In this document: one piece after another, positions 1 through 7,658 of the stretch
Numbering within the stretch: the stretch's first letter is position 1
How the letters are laid out: every line of letters starts with the position of its first letter
Source of the DNA: Poriferisodalis sp965221945
Lineage (GTDB): Bacteria; Actinomycetota; Acidimicrobiia; Acidimicrobiales; Poriferisodalaceae
Assembly: GCF_965221945.1 (NCBI RefSeq)
Contig: NZ_OZ244925.1
Span: 1,922,001-1,986,000 of the forward strand
Length of the DNA: 64,000 bases
Direction of reading: 5' to 3'
Position numbers and translations under genes: made by a program
Notes under the pieces: model-generated
The model's input: the letters and a program-made list of their open reading frames with translations, nothing else
The model's database searches: none
What the model was told of the DNA's origin: nothing

Positions 1-428
1 GCACCGATTCCCACGGCCACGGCGCTGCGGACCACAGCCCCGGCGTTTCCGGGGTCGCGCACTGCTTCGAGCACCACGACCCGCGCCGCCGTCACTGCCG
101 CGCTGAGCGGCGAGTCCGCGAAGCGTGCGATCGCGAGGACCCCTTGGGGGTTCATGGCATCGGCGAGCGGGTCGAGCACGTCGGCGGGAACGGGGTGGAT
201 CGCACCGATTCGTCCCCGGAACCCAATTCCCAGTCGCGCTGCATCAGGGTGATCGTCGGGCGCACCGGCTGGCGCGTAGCGGTCGACCAGCTCGGGACGG
301 GCAAAAACCGCTTCGAGGGTGGCGCCGCTGGCCAGTGCCCCGTCGACGGCTCTGGGTCCCTCGACGACGGCAAGTCCGGTTGCGTCGCGCTGGCGCCGAT
401 CGCGCACCAATCGCGACAGCCGCGACAA
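1..428 (-). CDS. TrmH/SpoU-family RNA 2'-O-methyltransferase (partial, C-terminus outside window)
   Basis: A SAM-dependent methyltransferase of the SpoU (SPOUT) superfamily, expected to 2'-O-methylate a ribose in rRNA or tRNA. The minus-strand frame begins SRLSRLVRDRRQR and continues with a substrate-binding-domain segment (LAVVEGPRAVDGAL). It then enters the catalytic domain with motif 1, DPGNAGAVVRSA, just before the window edge, so motifs 2 and 3 are missing here. No ATG fits. I placed the start at a TTG at 428; GTG at 407 is an alternative. It follows rplT by 35 bp in the order infC-rpmI-rplT-methyltransferase, which is common in actinobacteria, so it is probably cotranscribed with the ribosomal genes. 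Confidence 0.85.
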   Translation of the reverse strand, partial: MSRLSRLVRDRRQRDATGLAVVEGPRAVDGALASGATLEAVFARPELVDRYAPAGAPDDHPDAARLGIGFRGRIGAIHPVPADVLDPLADAMNPQGVLAIARFADSPLSAAVTAARVVVLEAVRDPGNAGAVVRSAVAVGIG

Positions 429-463
429 TGCGGCCCCCGACGGCGGTGACGGCTGGAGTGCGC

Positions 464-832
464 TCAGGCGGCTGTGTCGGTGAGGGCAGCCTCGGCACGC
501 TCGGCGATCGCAGCGAACGCTGCGGGATCGCTGACGGCGAGGTCTGCCAGGTTCTTGCGGTCGACAACGATGCCCGCCACGTCCAGCCCGTGTATGAGCC
601 TGCTGTAGGTGGTGCCGTTCTGGCGTGCAGCAGCGTTGATGCGCTGGATCCACAGGCGGCGGAATTCGCCCTTACGGGCCCTGCGGTCGCGGAACGCGTA
701 CTGCCCGCTATGCATGACCTGCTCGTTGGCGGCCCTGAATGACCTGCTCTTGTTGCCGTAGTAGCCCTTCGCCTTCTGGAGCGTCGCCTTGCGACGGGTG
801 CGACTAGCCACGGATCGCTTGACTCGTGCCAT
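464..832 (-). CDS. rplT: 50S ribosomal protein L20
   Basis: A 122-residue protein of normal L20 length. It binds 23S rRNA early in large-subunit assembly. The very basic N-terminal tail (MARVKRSVASRTRRK) followed by the KAKGYYGNKSRSFRAA segment is diagnostic, as is the globular part with FRRLWIQRINAAAR. It lies 45 bp downstream of rpmI and belongs to the infC-rpmI-rplT operon. In other bacteria L20 represses this operon autogenously; I did not identify the RNA fold needed for that here. The identification is secure. Confidence 0.98.
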   Translation of the reverse strand: MARVKRSVASRTRRKATLQKAKGYYGNKSRSFRAANEQVMHSGQYAFRDRRARKGEFRRLWIQRINAAARQNGTTYSRLIHGLDVAGIVVDRKNLADLAVSDPAAFAAIAERAEAALTDTAA

Positions 833-877
833 GTTGATCCTCTCGCTTCTCTGGGATCGGGTCTGCGGAAACGGGGT

Positions 878-1072
878 TCAGCGGCCCAGCATCCGGTTGA
901 CTCGCTTGCCATCGGCGCTGGACACCTCGCCCTCGAGTGCTAAGCGCCGCTTGCGCGCCGACGACTTCTTCTCGAGCAGGTGATTGCGGTTCCGCTTGCG
1001 GCGAACGAGCTTGCCGGAGCCCGTGGTCTTGAAGCGCTTCTTGGCGCCGCTGTGGGTCTTCATCTTGGGCAT
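878..1072 (-). CDS. rpmI: 50S ribosomal protein L35
   Basis: A 64-residue, lysine/arginine-rich large-subunit protein. The start MPKMKTHSGAKKRFK and the RKRNRNHLLEKKS segment are typical of L35, and the length is normal. It sits between infC (107 bp upstream) and rplT on the same strand, in the conserved translation operon. No unusual feature was seen. Confidence 0.97.
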   Translation of the reverse strand: MPKMKTHSGAKKRFKTTGSGKLVRRKRNRNHLLEKKSSARKRRLALEGEVSSADGKRVNRMLGR

Positions 1073-1178
1073 GGTTTCAGTGCCTTGCTCTCTTGGCTCA
1101 CTCGGTCTGGCTCACGCGTTCTAGGTGCGTGAGTCTGTTGAACTGTGTCCGACGGCTGCAGCGCGGGCCGGCGGTGCG

Positions 1179-1787
1179 TCAGTCGCTGGGCGGGTCTGCG
1201 GCCTTGCGGCGCTGGCGCGAGATGCGGTCTGGGCTCAACAACATGGTCATGTTGCGCCCGTCCAGCCGGGGGAACTGGTCGACCTTCCCGACGTCGACGA
1301 CTGCCTCAGCAACACGTTCCAAGATCTGACCGCCCAGTTCGGGATGGAACACCTCGCGCCCTCTGAACATAACGGTGACCTTGACCTTGTGGCCGTCTTC
1401 GAGGAACTTGCAGACCTTGGCTGTCTTGGTGCCGAAGTCGCCCGACCCGATCTTGGGCCGGTACTTCATCTCCTTTAGCCCCGCGTGCGACGTCTTGCGC
1501 CGCGACTCCTTCGCCCGCTGTGCCGCCTCGTACTTGTACTTGCCGTAATCCATGATCCGGCAAACCGGAGGGGCGGCGTTCGGCGCCACCTCAACGAGGT
1601 CCAAGTCCAAGTTGCGTGCGATCTGCAGAGCCTCAGGCACCGACTTGATGCCGATCTGCTCGCCGTCAGGTGCAACCAGACGGACCTCGCGGACCCTGAT
1701 GTCCTCGTTGATCCGGGCGTCACCGTCACTTGCGCGTGCTATGGCCGTACTCGCTTGTCCAAAGGACGCTCCTCGTCCACGCGGCAT
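1179..1787 (-). CDS. infC: Translation initiation factor IF-3
   Basis: IF-3 binds the 30S subunit and checks the initiator tRNA and start codon. The N-terminal domain carries the family signature RINEDIRVREVRLV, then the IARNLDLDLVEVAPNA and PPVCRIMDYGKYKYE segments. The C-terminal domain has KEMKYRPKIGSGDF and VTVMFRGREV. At 202 residues from ATG 1787 it is somewhat longer than usual because about 25 residues precede the conserved core. infC often uses rare start codons, so the true start could lie downstream. The 205 bp upstream, up to the divergent DUF1844 gene, should hold promoters for both directions. Confidence 0.96.
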   Translation of the reverse strand: MPRGRGASFGQASTAIARASDGDARINEDIRVREVRLVAPDGEQIGIKSVPEALQIARNLDLDLVEVAPNAAPPVCRIMDYGKYKYEAAQRAKESRRKTSHAGLKEMKYRPKIGSGDFGTKTAKVCKFLEDGHKVKVTVMFRGREVFHPELGGQILERVAEAVVDVGKVDQFPRLDGRNMTMLLSPDRISRQRRKAADPPSD

Positions 1788-1992
1788 CCGTTGCGAACCC
1801 GGTACCGGAACGCGCCTTCCGGCGGTTCGGTGGGGGTCAGGACCCCGCTTGTTTCAGTTGTAGGGGCCGTAGGGTAACAGCGCTGGCTATGGGCGGCACA
1901 GCGGCGGTGCGGAGACTCCGGCGCAGTCCGACACAGCGCCGAGGCGAGGTCGCTGCAGGCCAGCGCAGTGATACGAGCTGGAGAGGTCGCCG

Positions 1993-2478
1993 ATGAGCAC
2001 GTTGTGGACACCGGAGGGTGAGCATCGCGTACCTCGCGAGGGCACCGGCGAGCCGTCGCAGGCTCCGCCCAGCAAGGCTGATGACGACGGCGGTGCGTAC
2101 TCCGCTGATGACGACGGCGGCGCATTTGACATAGACCCCGAGACGGGTTTGCCGATCGATCCCCGTACCGGCGAGCCCTTCGATCCCGAAGAGCTGGCCG
2201 AGATGCAGGAGGGGCTGCGCGAGGCCCAGGAACAGCTGGTGTCGGTGCCAGCGGCCGAAATCGTGCAGAACCACATGATGGGTCTGTTCGAGCTGGCGGC
2301 ACTCCACCTGCAGCGGGATCCGCCCGACCTGGCCGAGGCGCGCCTGCCCATTGATGCGCTGGGACTGCTCGTGGACCATCTGGCCGACCAGCTGCCCGCC
2401 GGTGAGACGCTGCGGGGCGCATTGCAGCAGATCCGCCTTGCATACGTGGAAATCCACAAGCGCCAATCCGAAGCCTGA
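1993..2478 (+). CDS. DUF1844-family protein
   Basis: A small acidic protein of 161 residues, function unknown. The C-terminal half (about residues 85-155) fits the DUF1844 pattern: a helix with AAEIVQNHMMGLFELAALHL, then DLAEARLPIDALGLLVDHLAD, then a closing helix. DUF1844 genes frequently sit beside infC in actinobacteria, as here, which supports the family call. The N-terminal half is low-complexity and Asp/Gly-rich, and contains a duplicated nine-residue block (ADDDGGAYS / ADDDGGAFD) encoded by a 27-bp tandem repeat. It is divergent from infC. The assignment rests on pattern recognition and context. Confidence 0.75.
   Translation: MSTLWTPEGEHRVPREGTGEPSQAPPSKADDDGGAYSADDDGGAFDIDPETGLPIDPRTGEPFDPEELAEMQEGLREAQEQLVSVPAAEIVQNHMMGLFELAALHLQRDPPDLAEARLPIDALGLLVDHLADQLPAGETLRGALQQIRLAYVEIHKRQSEA
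2077..2130 (+). repeat. 27-bp tandem repeat, two copies, in-frame in the DUF1844 gene
   Basis: Two adjacent 27-bp units (starting at 2077 and 2104) beginning GCTGATGACGACGGCGG. They are near-identical except at their 3' ends. Because 27 is a multiple of three, the reading frame is kept and the protein gains a duplicated Asp/Gly-rich block. Confidence 0.85.
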
Positions 2479-2581
2479 GCTGTCGAGTCGGCACACGGCG
2501 ACAGCCCGCACGGCACGTCAAGAACTACCACGGCAATAACCAGCACAGCTCGCAGCGGTGCCGCGGGTACCGTTACCGCCC

Positions 2582-3457
2582 GTGCTCAAGCTCGTGCTCC
2601 CAAAGGGCTCGCTCGAAGAGGCGACCCTGCAGCTGTTTGCTGACGCCGACCTGCCAGTTCGCAGGGGCTCAGCGGTGGACTACCGCGCCACGATTGACGA
2701 CCCGCGCATCGACGACGTGCGGATACTGCGGCCCCAGGAAATCCCGTCCTACGTTGCCGATGGTCTGTTCGATCTGGGCATCGCCGGACGCGATTGGATC
2801 GAGGAGACCAGCAGCGACGTCATCTCCCTGGGCGAGTTGCGCTACTCGAAGGCCACTTCGCGACCGGTGCACATCGTGGTCGCAGTGCCCGACGCCAGCA
2901 GCTACCAGGCGCTCGCCGACCTGCCTGACGGGGTACGGGTGTCGAGCGAGTATCCCGAGCTCACCCGTCGCCACTTCGCCGAGCGCGGCGTCGATGCCGA
3001 TGTGCGGCTGAGCTACGGCGCGACGGAGGCCAAGGCACCCGAGATCGTGGACGCCGTGGTCGACCTCACCGAGACGGGCCGGGCCCTGAGGGCCGCCGGT
3101 CTGCGGATCATCGACGAGATCCTCACGAGCTACACCGAGATCTTCACCAACCGAGCCGCCTACGACGACCCGGCAAAGCGTCGAGCGATGACGCAGATCA
3201 AGACGCTCCTCGACGGGGTGCTCGACGCTCGCGGCAAGGTGCTGGTCAAGCTGAACGTGGCCCGCGAACACCTCGATGCCGTTGTGGACGTACTGCCGTC
3301 GATGAAGGCGCCCACTGTGAACGAGCTGTGGGGCGGCGAAGCCTACGCCGTCGAGACTGTGGCGCCGAAACACGAGATCAACGTGCTCATCCCGGAGCTG
3401 CTCGAGAGGGGCGCGACGGACATCGTCGAGATGCCGATCTCCAAAATCGTCCCCTGA
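2582..3457 (+). CDS. hisG: ATP phosphoribosyltransferase, long form
   Basis: First enzyme of histidine biosynthesis: it joins ATP and PRPP to give phosphoribosyl-ATP. The N-terminus LKLVLPKGSLEEATLQLF, the mid-region DLGIAGRDWIEE and the TGRALRAAGLRIIDEI phosphate-binding segment identify HisG. The extra C-terminal part (KVLVKLNVAREHLDAVVDVL to VIPELLERGATDIVE) is the ACT-like regulatory domain of the long, histidine-inhibited HisG, so no HisZ partner is expected. I prefer GTG 2582, which gives MLKLVLPKGS; GTG 2558 would add eight residues. Neither start has a strong ribosome binding site. The last codons are copied downstream in a 71-bp tandem repeat. Confidence 0.96.
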   Translation: MLKLVLPKGSLEEATLQLFADADLPVRRGSAVDYRATIDDPRIDDVRILRPQEIPSYVADGLFDLGIAGRDWIEETSSDVISLGELRYSKATSRPVHIVVAVPDASSYQALADLPDGVRVSSEYPELTRRHFAERGVDADVRLSYGATEAKAPEIVDAVVDLTETGRALRAAGLRIIDEILTSYTEIFTNRAAYDDPAKRRAMTQIKTLLDGVLDARGKVLVKLNVAREHLDAVVDVLPSMKAPTVNELWGGEAYAVETVAPKHEINVLIPELLERGATDIVEMPISKIVP

Positions 3458-3598
3458 GCGGGCCGCACACCAGGCATCTCGACGACAATTCACCCATCGA
3501 GATGCCGATCTCCAAAATCGTCCCCTGAGCGGGCCGCACACCAGGCATCTCGACGACAATTCAGCCATCGAGATGCCGATCTCCAAAATCGTCCCCTG
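3426..3598 (+). repeat. 71-bp tandem repeat copying the hisG 3' end (about 2.4 copies)
   Basis: Units start at 3426, 3497 and 3568, with a period of exactly 71 bp. Each begins TCGAGATGCCGATCTCC and encodes hisG's last residues EMPISKIVP plus the TGA stop. Copies 1 and 2 run on through a GC-rich spacer that ends GACGACAATTCA(C/G)CC; copy 3 stops after the stop codon. Each full spacing also holds a widely separated inverted pair, CGAGATGCC and GGCATCTCG. The array lies in the gap between hisG and ribBA, which are convergent, so it may take part in transcription termination; that is inference. Confidence 0.95.
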
Positions 3599-3609
3599 AA
3601 CCCTGTCCT

Positions 3610-4911
3610 CTAGTCCGCGAGCGGGGGCGTCTGTTCGAGATCCAGGTCGCTCTGGGCTTCGTCGTCCATGAGGTGGCCCATGCGCATCTTCTTCGTGCGC
3701 AGGTAGGCCTGGTTGTGCGGGTTGGCTGGCGCCGTGGTCGGCACCCGCTCGACGATTTCGAGTCCGTAGCCGGACAGACCGCCGATCTTGTTCGGGTTGT
3801 TCGTCATGAGGCGCATCCGGTGCACGCCAAGCTCCGCCAGGATTTGCGCCCCGATGCCGTATTCCCGGCTGTCCACCGGCAGGCCCAGCTCCAGGTTGGC
3901 GTCGACGGTGTCGCGACCCAGGTCCTGCAGCGAATACGCAGCGATCTTGTGACCGATACCGATGCCGCGGCCCTCGTGGCCGCGCAGGTACACGAGCACG
4001 CCGGCGCCCGACTCGGCGATGGCCTCCAGGCTGCCGTGCAGCTGTGCCCCGCAATCGCAGCGCATCGAGGCCAGGATGTCGCCGGTCAGGCATTCGCTGT
4101 GGACGCGCACCAGCACCGGCTCGGAGCCCATGACGGTCCCGTAGGTGAGCGCCAGGTGCTCGGTGTCGTCGAAGTCGCGGAAGACGTGCCCCATGAACTC
4201 GCCGTAGATGGTGGGGATGCGGGCTTGCGCGATCGGATCCACGAGGCGCTCGTTGGCGCGCCGATAGCGGATCAGGTCGGCGATGGAAATGAGGAGCAAC
4301 CCGTGTTGATCGCTGAACTCGACGAGATCCGGCAGGCGGGCCATCGACCCGTCGTCGTTGACCACCTCGCAGAGCACCCCGGCGGGATGGCACCCCGCCA
4401 GCCGGGCAAGGTCCACCGCTGCTTCTGTGTGTCCGGCCCGCTTGAGCACGCCACCAGGGCGATAGCGCAGCGGCAGCACGTGGCCAGGCCGGTTGAAGTC
4501 ATTGGCGCTGGACTTCGGGTCGGCCAACAGGCTCAGGGTTCGTGCCCGGTCTCCCGCTGAGATTCCGGTCGTGGTGCCTTCGGCTGCATCCACGGTGACC
4601 GTGTAGGCAGTGCGCATCGACTCGGTGTTGACGGTCACCATCAGCGGCAATGCCAGCTCGTCGAGTCGTTCCCCCATCAAAGGAGCGCAGATGACCCCCG
4701 ATGTGTAACGGACGAAGAACGCCATCGCCTCTTGCGTGGCGTGCTCAGCCGCCATGATGAGGTCGCCCTCGTTCTCACGGTCCTCGTCGTCAACGACCAC
4801 GACGATCTCGCCGCGTCCGATAGCTGCGATCGCATCGGGAATGGCAGCGAACGGCGAACCGGCTGGAGCCCCTTCGGCTGCGTTGTGGTCGGTCATGCCG
4901 GACTCACTCAT
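3610..4911 (-). CDS. ribBA: Bifunctional 3,4-dihydroxy-2-butanone-4-phosphate synthase / GTP cyclohydrolase II
   Basis: Supplies both precursors of riboflavin. The N-terminal RibB domain (about residues 15-215) has VVDDEDRENEGDLIMAAE and GHVLPLRYRPGGVLKRAGHTE. The C-terminal RibA domain has the zinc cysteine cluster in SECLTGDILASMRCDCGAQL and the GTP-binding LRGHEGRGIGIGHK. The start is ATG 4911, giving MSESGMTDHN and overlapping the ribE stop by 8 bp (ATGAGTGA), which suggests translational coupling. Longer in-frame starts up to 4971 would lie inside ribE. It is the last gene of mog-ribD-ribE-ribBA and converges on hisG. Confidence 0.96.
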   Translation of the reverse strand: MSESGMTDHNAAEGAPAGSPFAAIPDAIAAIGRGEIVVVVDDEDRENEGDLIMAAEHATQEAMAFFVRYTSGVICAPLMGERLDELALPLMVTVNTESMRTAYTVTVDAAEGTTTGISAGDRARTLSLLADPKSSANDFNRPGHVLPLRYRPGGVLKRAGHTEAAVDLARLAGCHPAGVLCEVVNDDGSMARLPDLVEFSDQHGLLLISIADLIRYRRANERLVDPIAQARIPTIYGEFMGHVFRDFDDTEHLALTYGTVMGSEPVLVRVHSECLTGDILASMRCDCGAQLHGSLEAIAESGAGVLVYLRGHEGRGIGIGHKIAAYSLQDLGRDTVDANLELGLPVDSREYGIGAQILAELGVHRMRLMTNNPNKIGGLSGYGLEIVERVPTTAPANPHNQAYLRTKKMRMGHLMDDEAQSDLDLEQTPPLAD

Positions 4912-5509
4912 GGTTGGTTCCAGCACCATTCTGCCCGAGTAAGCGCTCGACATAACGAGCGAGGACGTCAACCTCGAGGTTGACGAGGTCGCCGGGCTGC
5001 GCAGTGCCCATGGTGGTCAGGGCCATCGTGTGCGGGATGAGCGCCACCGAGAACTCGCATCCACCGGCCTCATCGTCGTCGATGTCGAAACACGTGAGGC
5101 TGACGCCGTCGAGCGTGATCGACCCCTTCTCCACCAGGTATCGACGCAATCCCCCGTCGGAACCCACAGCGACGCGCAGGTCAGGGCCAGGTCGCGTGAT
5201 CGTTGCCACACCGTCCACATGACCCTGCACCATGTGGCCGCCGAGCCGGTCTGCATAGCGCATTGCGCGCTCGAGGTTCACTGGATCGCCCTCTGCCAGC
5301 GAACCGAGCGCAGTGCGACTGGCCGTCTCGGCGGTGACGTCGGCCTCCCACCAGCCATCCCCCATTGCGACGACGGTGAGGCAGCAGCCATTCACAGCGA
5401 TCGAGTCGTCGACGGCGCTGTCAGCGAGCACTACCGCCGCATTGAATCGGTATCGCTCACTACCGCTGCCGGCGAGGCTGCCGAGTTCCTCGACGATTCC
5501 GGTGAACAT
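4904..5509 (-). CDS. ribE: Riboflavin synthase, alpha chain
   Basis: Dismutates two 6,7-dimethyl-8-ribityllumazine molecules into riboflavin and the pyrimidine precursor. It shows the two tandem lumazine-binding barrels of the family: MFTGIVEELG with IAVNGCCLTV in the first, and GHMVQGHVDG with SITLDGVSLTCF in the second. The length of 201 residues is normal. It starts 11 bp after ribD and overlaps ribBA. Lumazine synthase (ribH) is not in this cluster and must be elsewhere. Confidence 0.96.
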   Translation of the reverse strand: MFTGIVEELGSLAGSGSERYRFNAAVVLADSAVDDSIAVNGCCLTVVAMGDGWWEADVTAETASRTALGSLAEGDPVNLERAMRYADRLGGHMVQGHVDGVATITRPGPDLRVAVGSDGGLRRYLVEKGSITLDGVSLTCFDIDDDEAGGCEFSVALIPHTMALTTMGTAQPGDLVNLEVDVLARYVERLLGQNGAGTNHE

Positions 5510-5520
5510 CGCTGATCCCT

Positions 5521-6636
5521 TCAGCGCCCCGTGCTGGGGCGCGGATCGGGGCTGACGGTACCGGCGGGATCGTCGCTGGACTGCGCCACGGGGTGCCCGA
5601 CGGGGTGCAATCTGACGCGCAGGTCCCCGCCGACGTGGCGGACTTCAGCGATGTGGCCACGCCACAACTCGCTGATCGTGGATGCGCCAGCGCCCGCGAG
5701 CAACGGGAGCCCGTCATCGCCGCCTGCGAGCGCAGGCGCGAGATACACGACGTATTCGTCGACCAAGCCAGACCGGTGAAACTCCCCCGCGACGTGGGCA
5801 CCGCCCTCCACCAGCAGCTCGACGACGCCTTCGGCGGCCAGATCCCTCAGCACTCTGGGCAGCGGCCCGCTTACCTCGGTGCAGGGATGCACGTTTGCGC
5901 CAGCCGGCGCTAAGCCGAGCACGAAGCGGCGCGGGTTGGTACCCGGTGCATCGCGGACGGTCAGTGACGGGTTGTCTGCACGCACAGTGCGAGCACCCAC
6001 CAGCACCGCATCGCAGCGTGCGCGCAGCGCGTGGACATCGGCACGGGCTTCGGGCGAGGTGATCCACTGCGATGAACCGTCGGGCGCCCCGATGCGGCCG
6101 TCCAGGGTGGCGGCCAGCTTGAGCACGACCCAGGGCCTGCCGGTGCGGCGCTGCTGCAGGTAGGGACCGAGCGAGGCCTTGACATCGCCGAGACCTTCGA
6201 TGACGTCGATTCCTGCGGACCGGAGCGCAAGCGTCCCCCGGCCTGACACGTGCGGATCGGGGTCGGCGACGCCGATGAAGACGCGGGCGATTCCGGCGTC
6301 GATGATCGCTTCAACGCACGGAGGCGTGCGTCCGGTGTGCGAGCAGGGCTCCAACGTCGTGTACAGCGTGGCCCCTGCGGGGTCCGTGCCGGTCTCGCGC
6401 GCCGCGTCCAGCGCCACGATCTCGGCGTGTCGTCGCGGAGGCGGCTCGGTGGCCCCGTCAAACACCTCGCCGTTCGCCGTGACGAGCACGGTGCCCACCC
6501 ACGGATTCGGCGCTGTCGTGCCCCGGACGCTCTCGCCCAGATCGATGGCCACCGCCATCTGCGCAGCGTCAGACTCCGTCGCCGGGTTCACCAAGCTCAC
6601 CGGCTCGCTGTGGGGAGCCGTGTCATCCGAGCACAT
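5521..6636 (-). CDS. ribD: Bifunctional pyrimidine deaminase / reductase RibD
   Basis: Carries out the second and third steps of the pyrimidine branch of riboflavin synthesis. The N-terminal deaminase domain has the zinc motif HAE and the pair of cysteines in LEPCSHTGRTPPC. The C-terminal reductase domain starts near RPWVVLKLAATLDGRI and includes DAVLVGARTVRADNPSLTVR and LLVEGGAHVAGEF. At 371 residues it is of normal length. The start ATG at 6636 overlaps the stop of the upstream mog gene by one base (TGATG), so the two are likely coupled. Confidence 0.96.
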   Translation of the reverse strand: MCSDDTAPHSEPVSLVNPATESDAAQMAVAIDLGESVRGTTAPNPWVGTVLVTANGEVFDGATEPPPRRHAEIVALDAARETGTDPAGATLYTTLEPCSHTGRTPPCVEAIIDAGIARVFIGVADPDPHVSGRGTLALRSAGIDVIEGLGDVKASLGPYLQQRRTGRPWVVLKLAATLDGRIGAPDGSSQWITSPEARADVHALRARCDAVLVGARTVRADNPSLTVRDAPGTNPRRFVLGLAPAGANVHPCTEVSGPLPRVLRDLAAEGVVELLVEGGAHVAGEFHRSGLVDEYVVYLAPALAGGDDGLPLLAGAGASTISELWRGHIAEVRHVGGDLRVRLHPVGHPVAQSSDDPAGTVSPDPRPSTGR

Positions 6637-7157
6637 CAGTGAAGCCGTTCGCCTGCCAGCAGGGCCAGCGCGTGTGGCAAGACGTCAGCCACTGCCTCGA
6701 AGCACTCCACGCATCCCTTGGTGGAGCCGGGCGTGTTCAGCACGATGCTGCGGCCGATGATGCCAGCGACTCCCCGCGACAGACGGCCCAGAGGGTTCAC
6801 CAGTCGCATGGCCTCGGCAAGGCCCGGTGCTTCGCGCTCGATGACGGCGCGGGTTCCTTCGGGTGTGAGATCTCTCTCGGTGAAGCCGGTGCCGCCGGTC
6901 GTGACGATCAGGCCTTCAAACCCACCGGACATGGCCTGCAGCGCCTCGGCCACCGTCTCGATGCCGTCGGCAACCACACGGCGTTCGACCACCTCGTATC
7001 CCGCGGCAGCCAACGTCTCGCCGAGCGCTTCGCCGCTGCGGTCCTGCCGAGTGCCAGCGACAACGCCGTCGGAGACCGTCAGCACCTTCGCCGCGAGCCC
7101 GTGCGCCGGGTCGGGCTGATCGTGGCCTTGATGATGCCCCGCATGCGATCCGGCCAT
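6636..7157 (-). CDS. mog: Molybdopterin adenylyltransferase / MoaB-Mog family protein
   Basis: A MoCF-binding-domain protein expected to adenylylate molybdopterin during molybdenum cofactor synthesis. The core starts at AAKVLTVSDGVVAGTRQDRSG. It has the diagnostic GLIVTTGGTGFTERDLTPE and the LVNPLGRLSRGVAGIIGRSIVLNTPGS segment. The first 20 residues are His/Gly-rich (HAGHHQGHDQPDPAHG), a possible metal-binding tail; the core could also start later. It is the first gene of a riboflavin operon, an odd partner for a molybdopterin gene. I found no FMN riboswitch-like sequence in front of it. Confidence 0.88.
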   Translation of the reverse strand: MAGSHAGHHQGHDQPDPAHGLAAKVLTVSDGVVAGTRQDRSGEALGETLAAAGYEVVERRVVADGIETVAEALQAMSGGFEGLIVTTGGTGFTERDLTPEGTRAVIEREAPGLAEAMRLVNPLGRLSRGVAGIIGRSIVLNTPGSTKGCVECFEAVADVLPHALALLAGERLH

Positions 7158-7199
7158 CGCGGCAGGCTACCGACGGTCCGCAGAGCGTGACGCTGGCGA

Positions 7200-7331
7200 C
7201 TAGCGCGCCCCCCGCTTCTCCGACACACCGGGATTGGGACGAGTCGGCCGGGGCGGCGCAGCCGGCTTCCCCGCTTGTGGCTGCTGTACCTTCTTCCGGT
7301 TCCGTCGTCTCTTCCTAAACACGGGCTGCAT
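7200..7331 (-). CDS. Small basic proline-rich hypothetical protein
   Basis: A 43-residue reading frame from ATG 7331 to TAG 7200, too short for most gene callers. It starts MQPVFRKRRRNRKK and ends with a Pro/Arg-rich tail (PPRPTRPNPG). It overlaps the 3' end of the decayed membrane-protein gene upstream by 17 bp, as a coupled downstream gene would. I do not recognise a family. It could be the surviving small partner of the decayed gene, or a chance frame. Confidence 0.35.
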   Translation of the reverse strand: MQPVFRKRRRNRKKVQQPQAGKPAAPPRPTRPNPGVSEKRGAR

Positions 7332-7564
7332 CTCCCAAAGCGATGATGACGCCGACAACTTCTACAGGCAACAGTAACAAGCCTCGGTCGAACCACTTCG
7401 ACCTGGCGCTCAGCTGCTGACGATTGAAATTGGTCTGGTCACCGAGCCAGAGGGCCAGCTCACGGTGCAGTTCCGGCAAGTCAGGTTGATGCTTGCTCAC
7501 CCACGGCGTTAAGACCCGCTTCGTAGGCGAGCTTGTATCCGTCAGCGTCCCCGAAAGCCACCAT
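7315..7564 (-). pseudogene. Remnant of a small membrane-protein gene with an internal deletion
   Basis: Two coding-looking pieces lie next to each other in different frames. From ATG 7564 the frame reads MVAFGDADGYKLAYEAGLNA and stops at 7481 (27 residues). The adjacent frame down to 7315 reads HQPDLPELHRELALWLGDQ, then a hydrophobic stretch LLLLPVEVVGVIIALGD. From memory this resembles the N-terminus and C-terminus of an actinobacterial membrane-protein family whose middle transmembrane part would be missing here. That would make it a gene with an internal deletion plus frameshift. The family assignment is inference; the two abutting frames are visible. Confidence 0.45.
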
Positions 7565-7658
7565 GGACGCAACCTAACTCGGCAGCCCAATCAGCCAGTT
7601 AGGAATTTCCGACCACCTGAAACGGTCACTGTGCGCAGCCCGTCACTAACCTGCGGGC

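Noticed and set aside
3426..3598. Phage attachment site or CRISPR from the 71-bp repeats
   Set aside because: The repeat is an exact copy of the hisG end at a fixed period, with no unique spacers and no integrase nearby.
7158..7314. FMN riboswitch in front of the mog-rib operon
   Set aside because: I looked for the conserved FMN-element segments on the minus strand and did not see them; the region fits a small reading frame instead.
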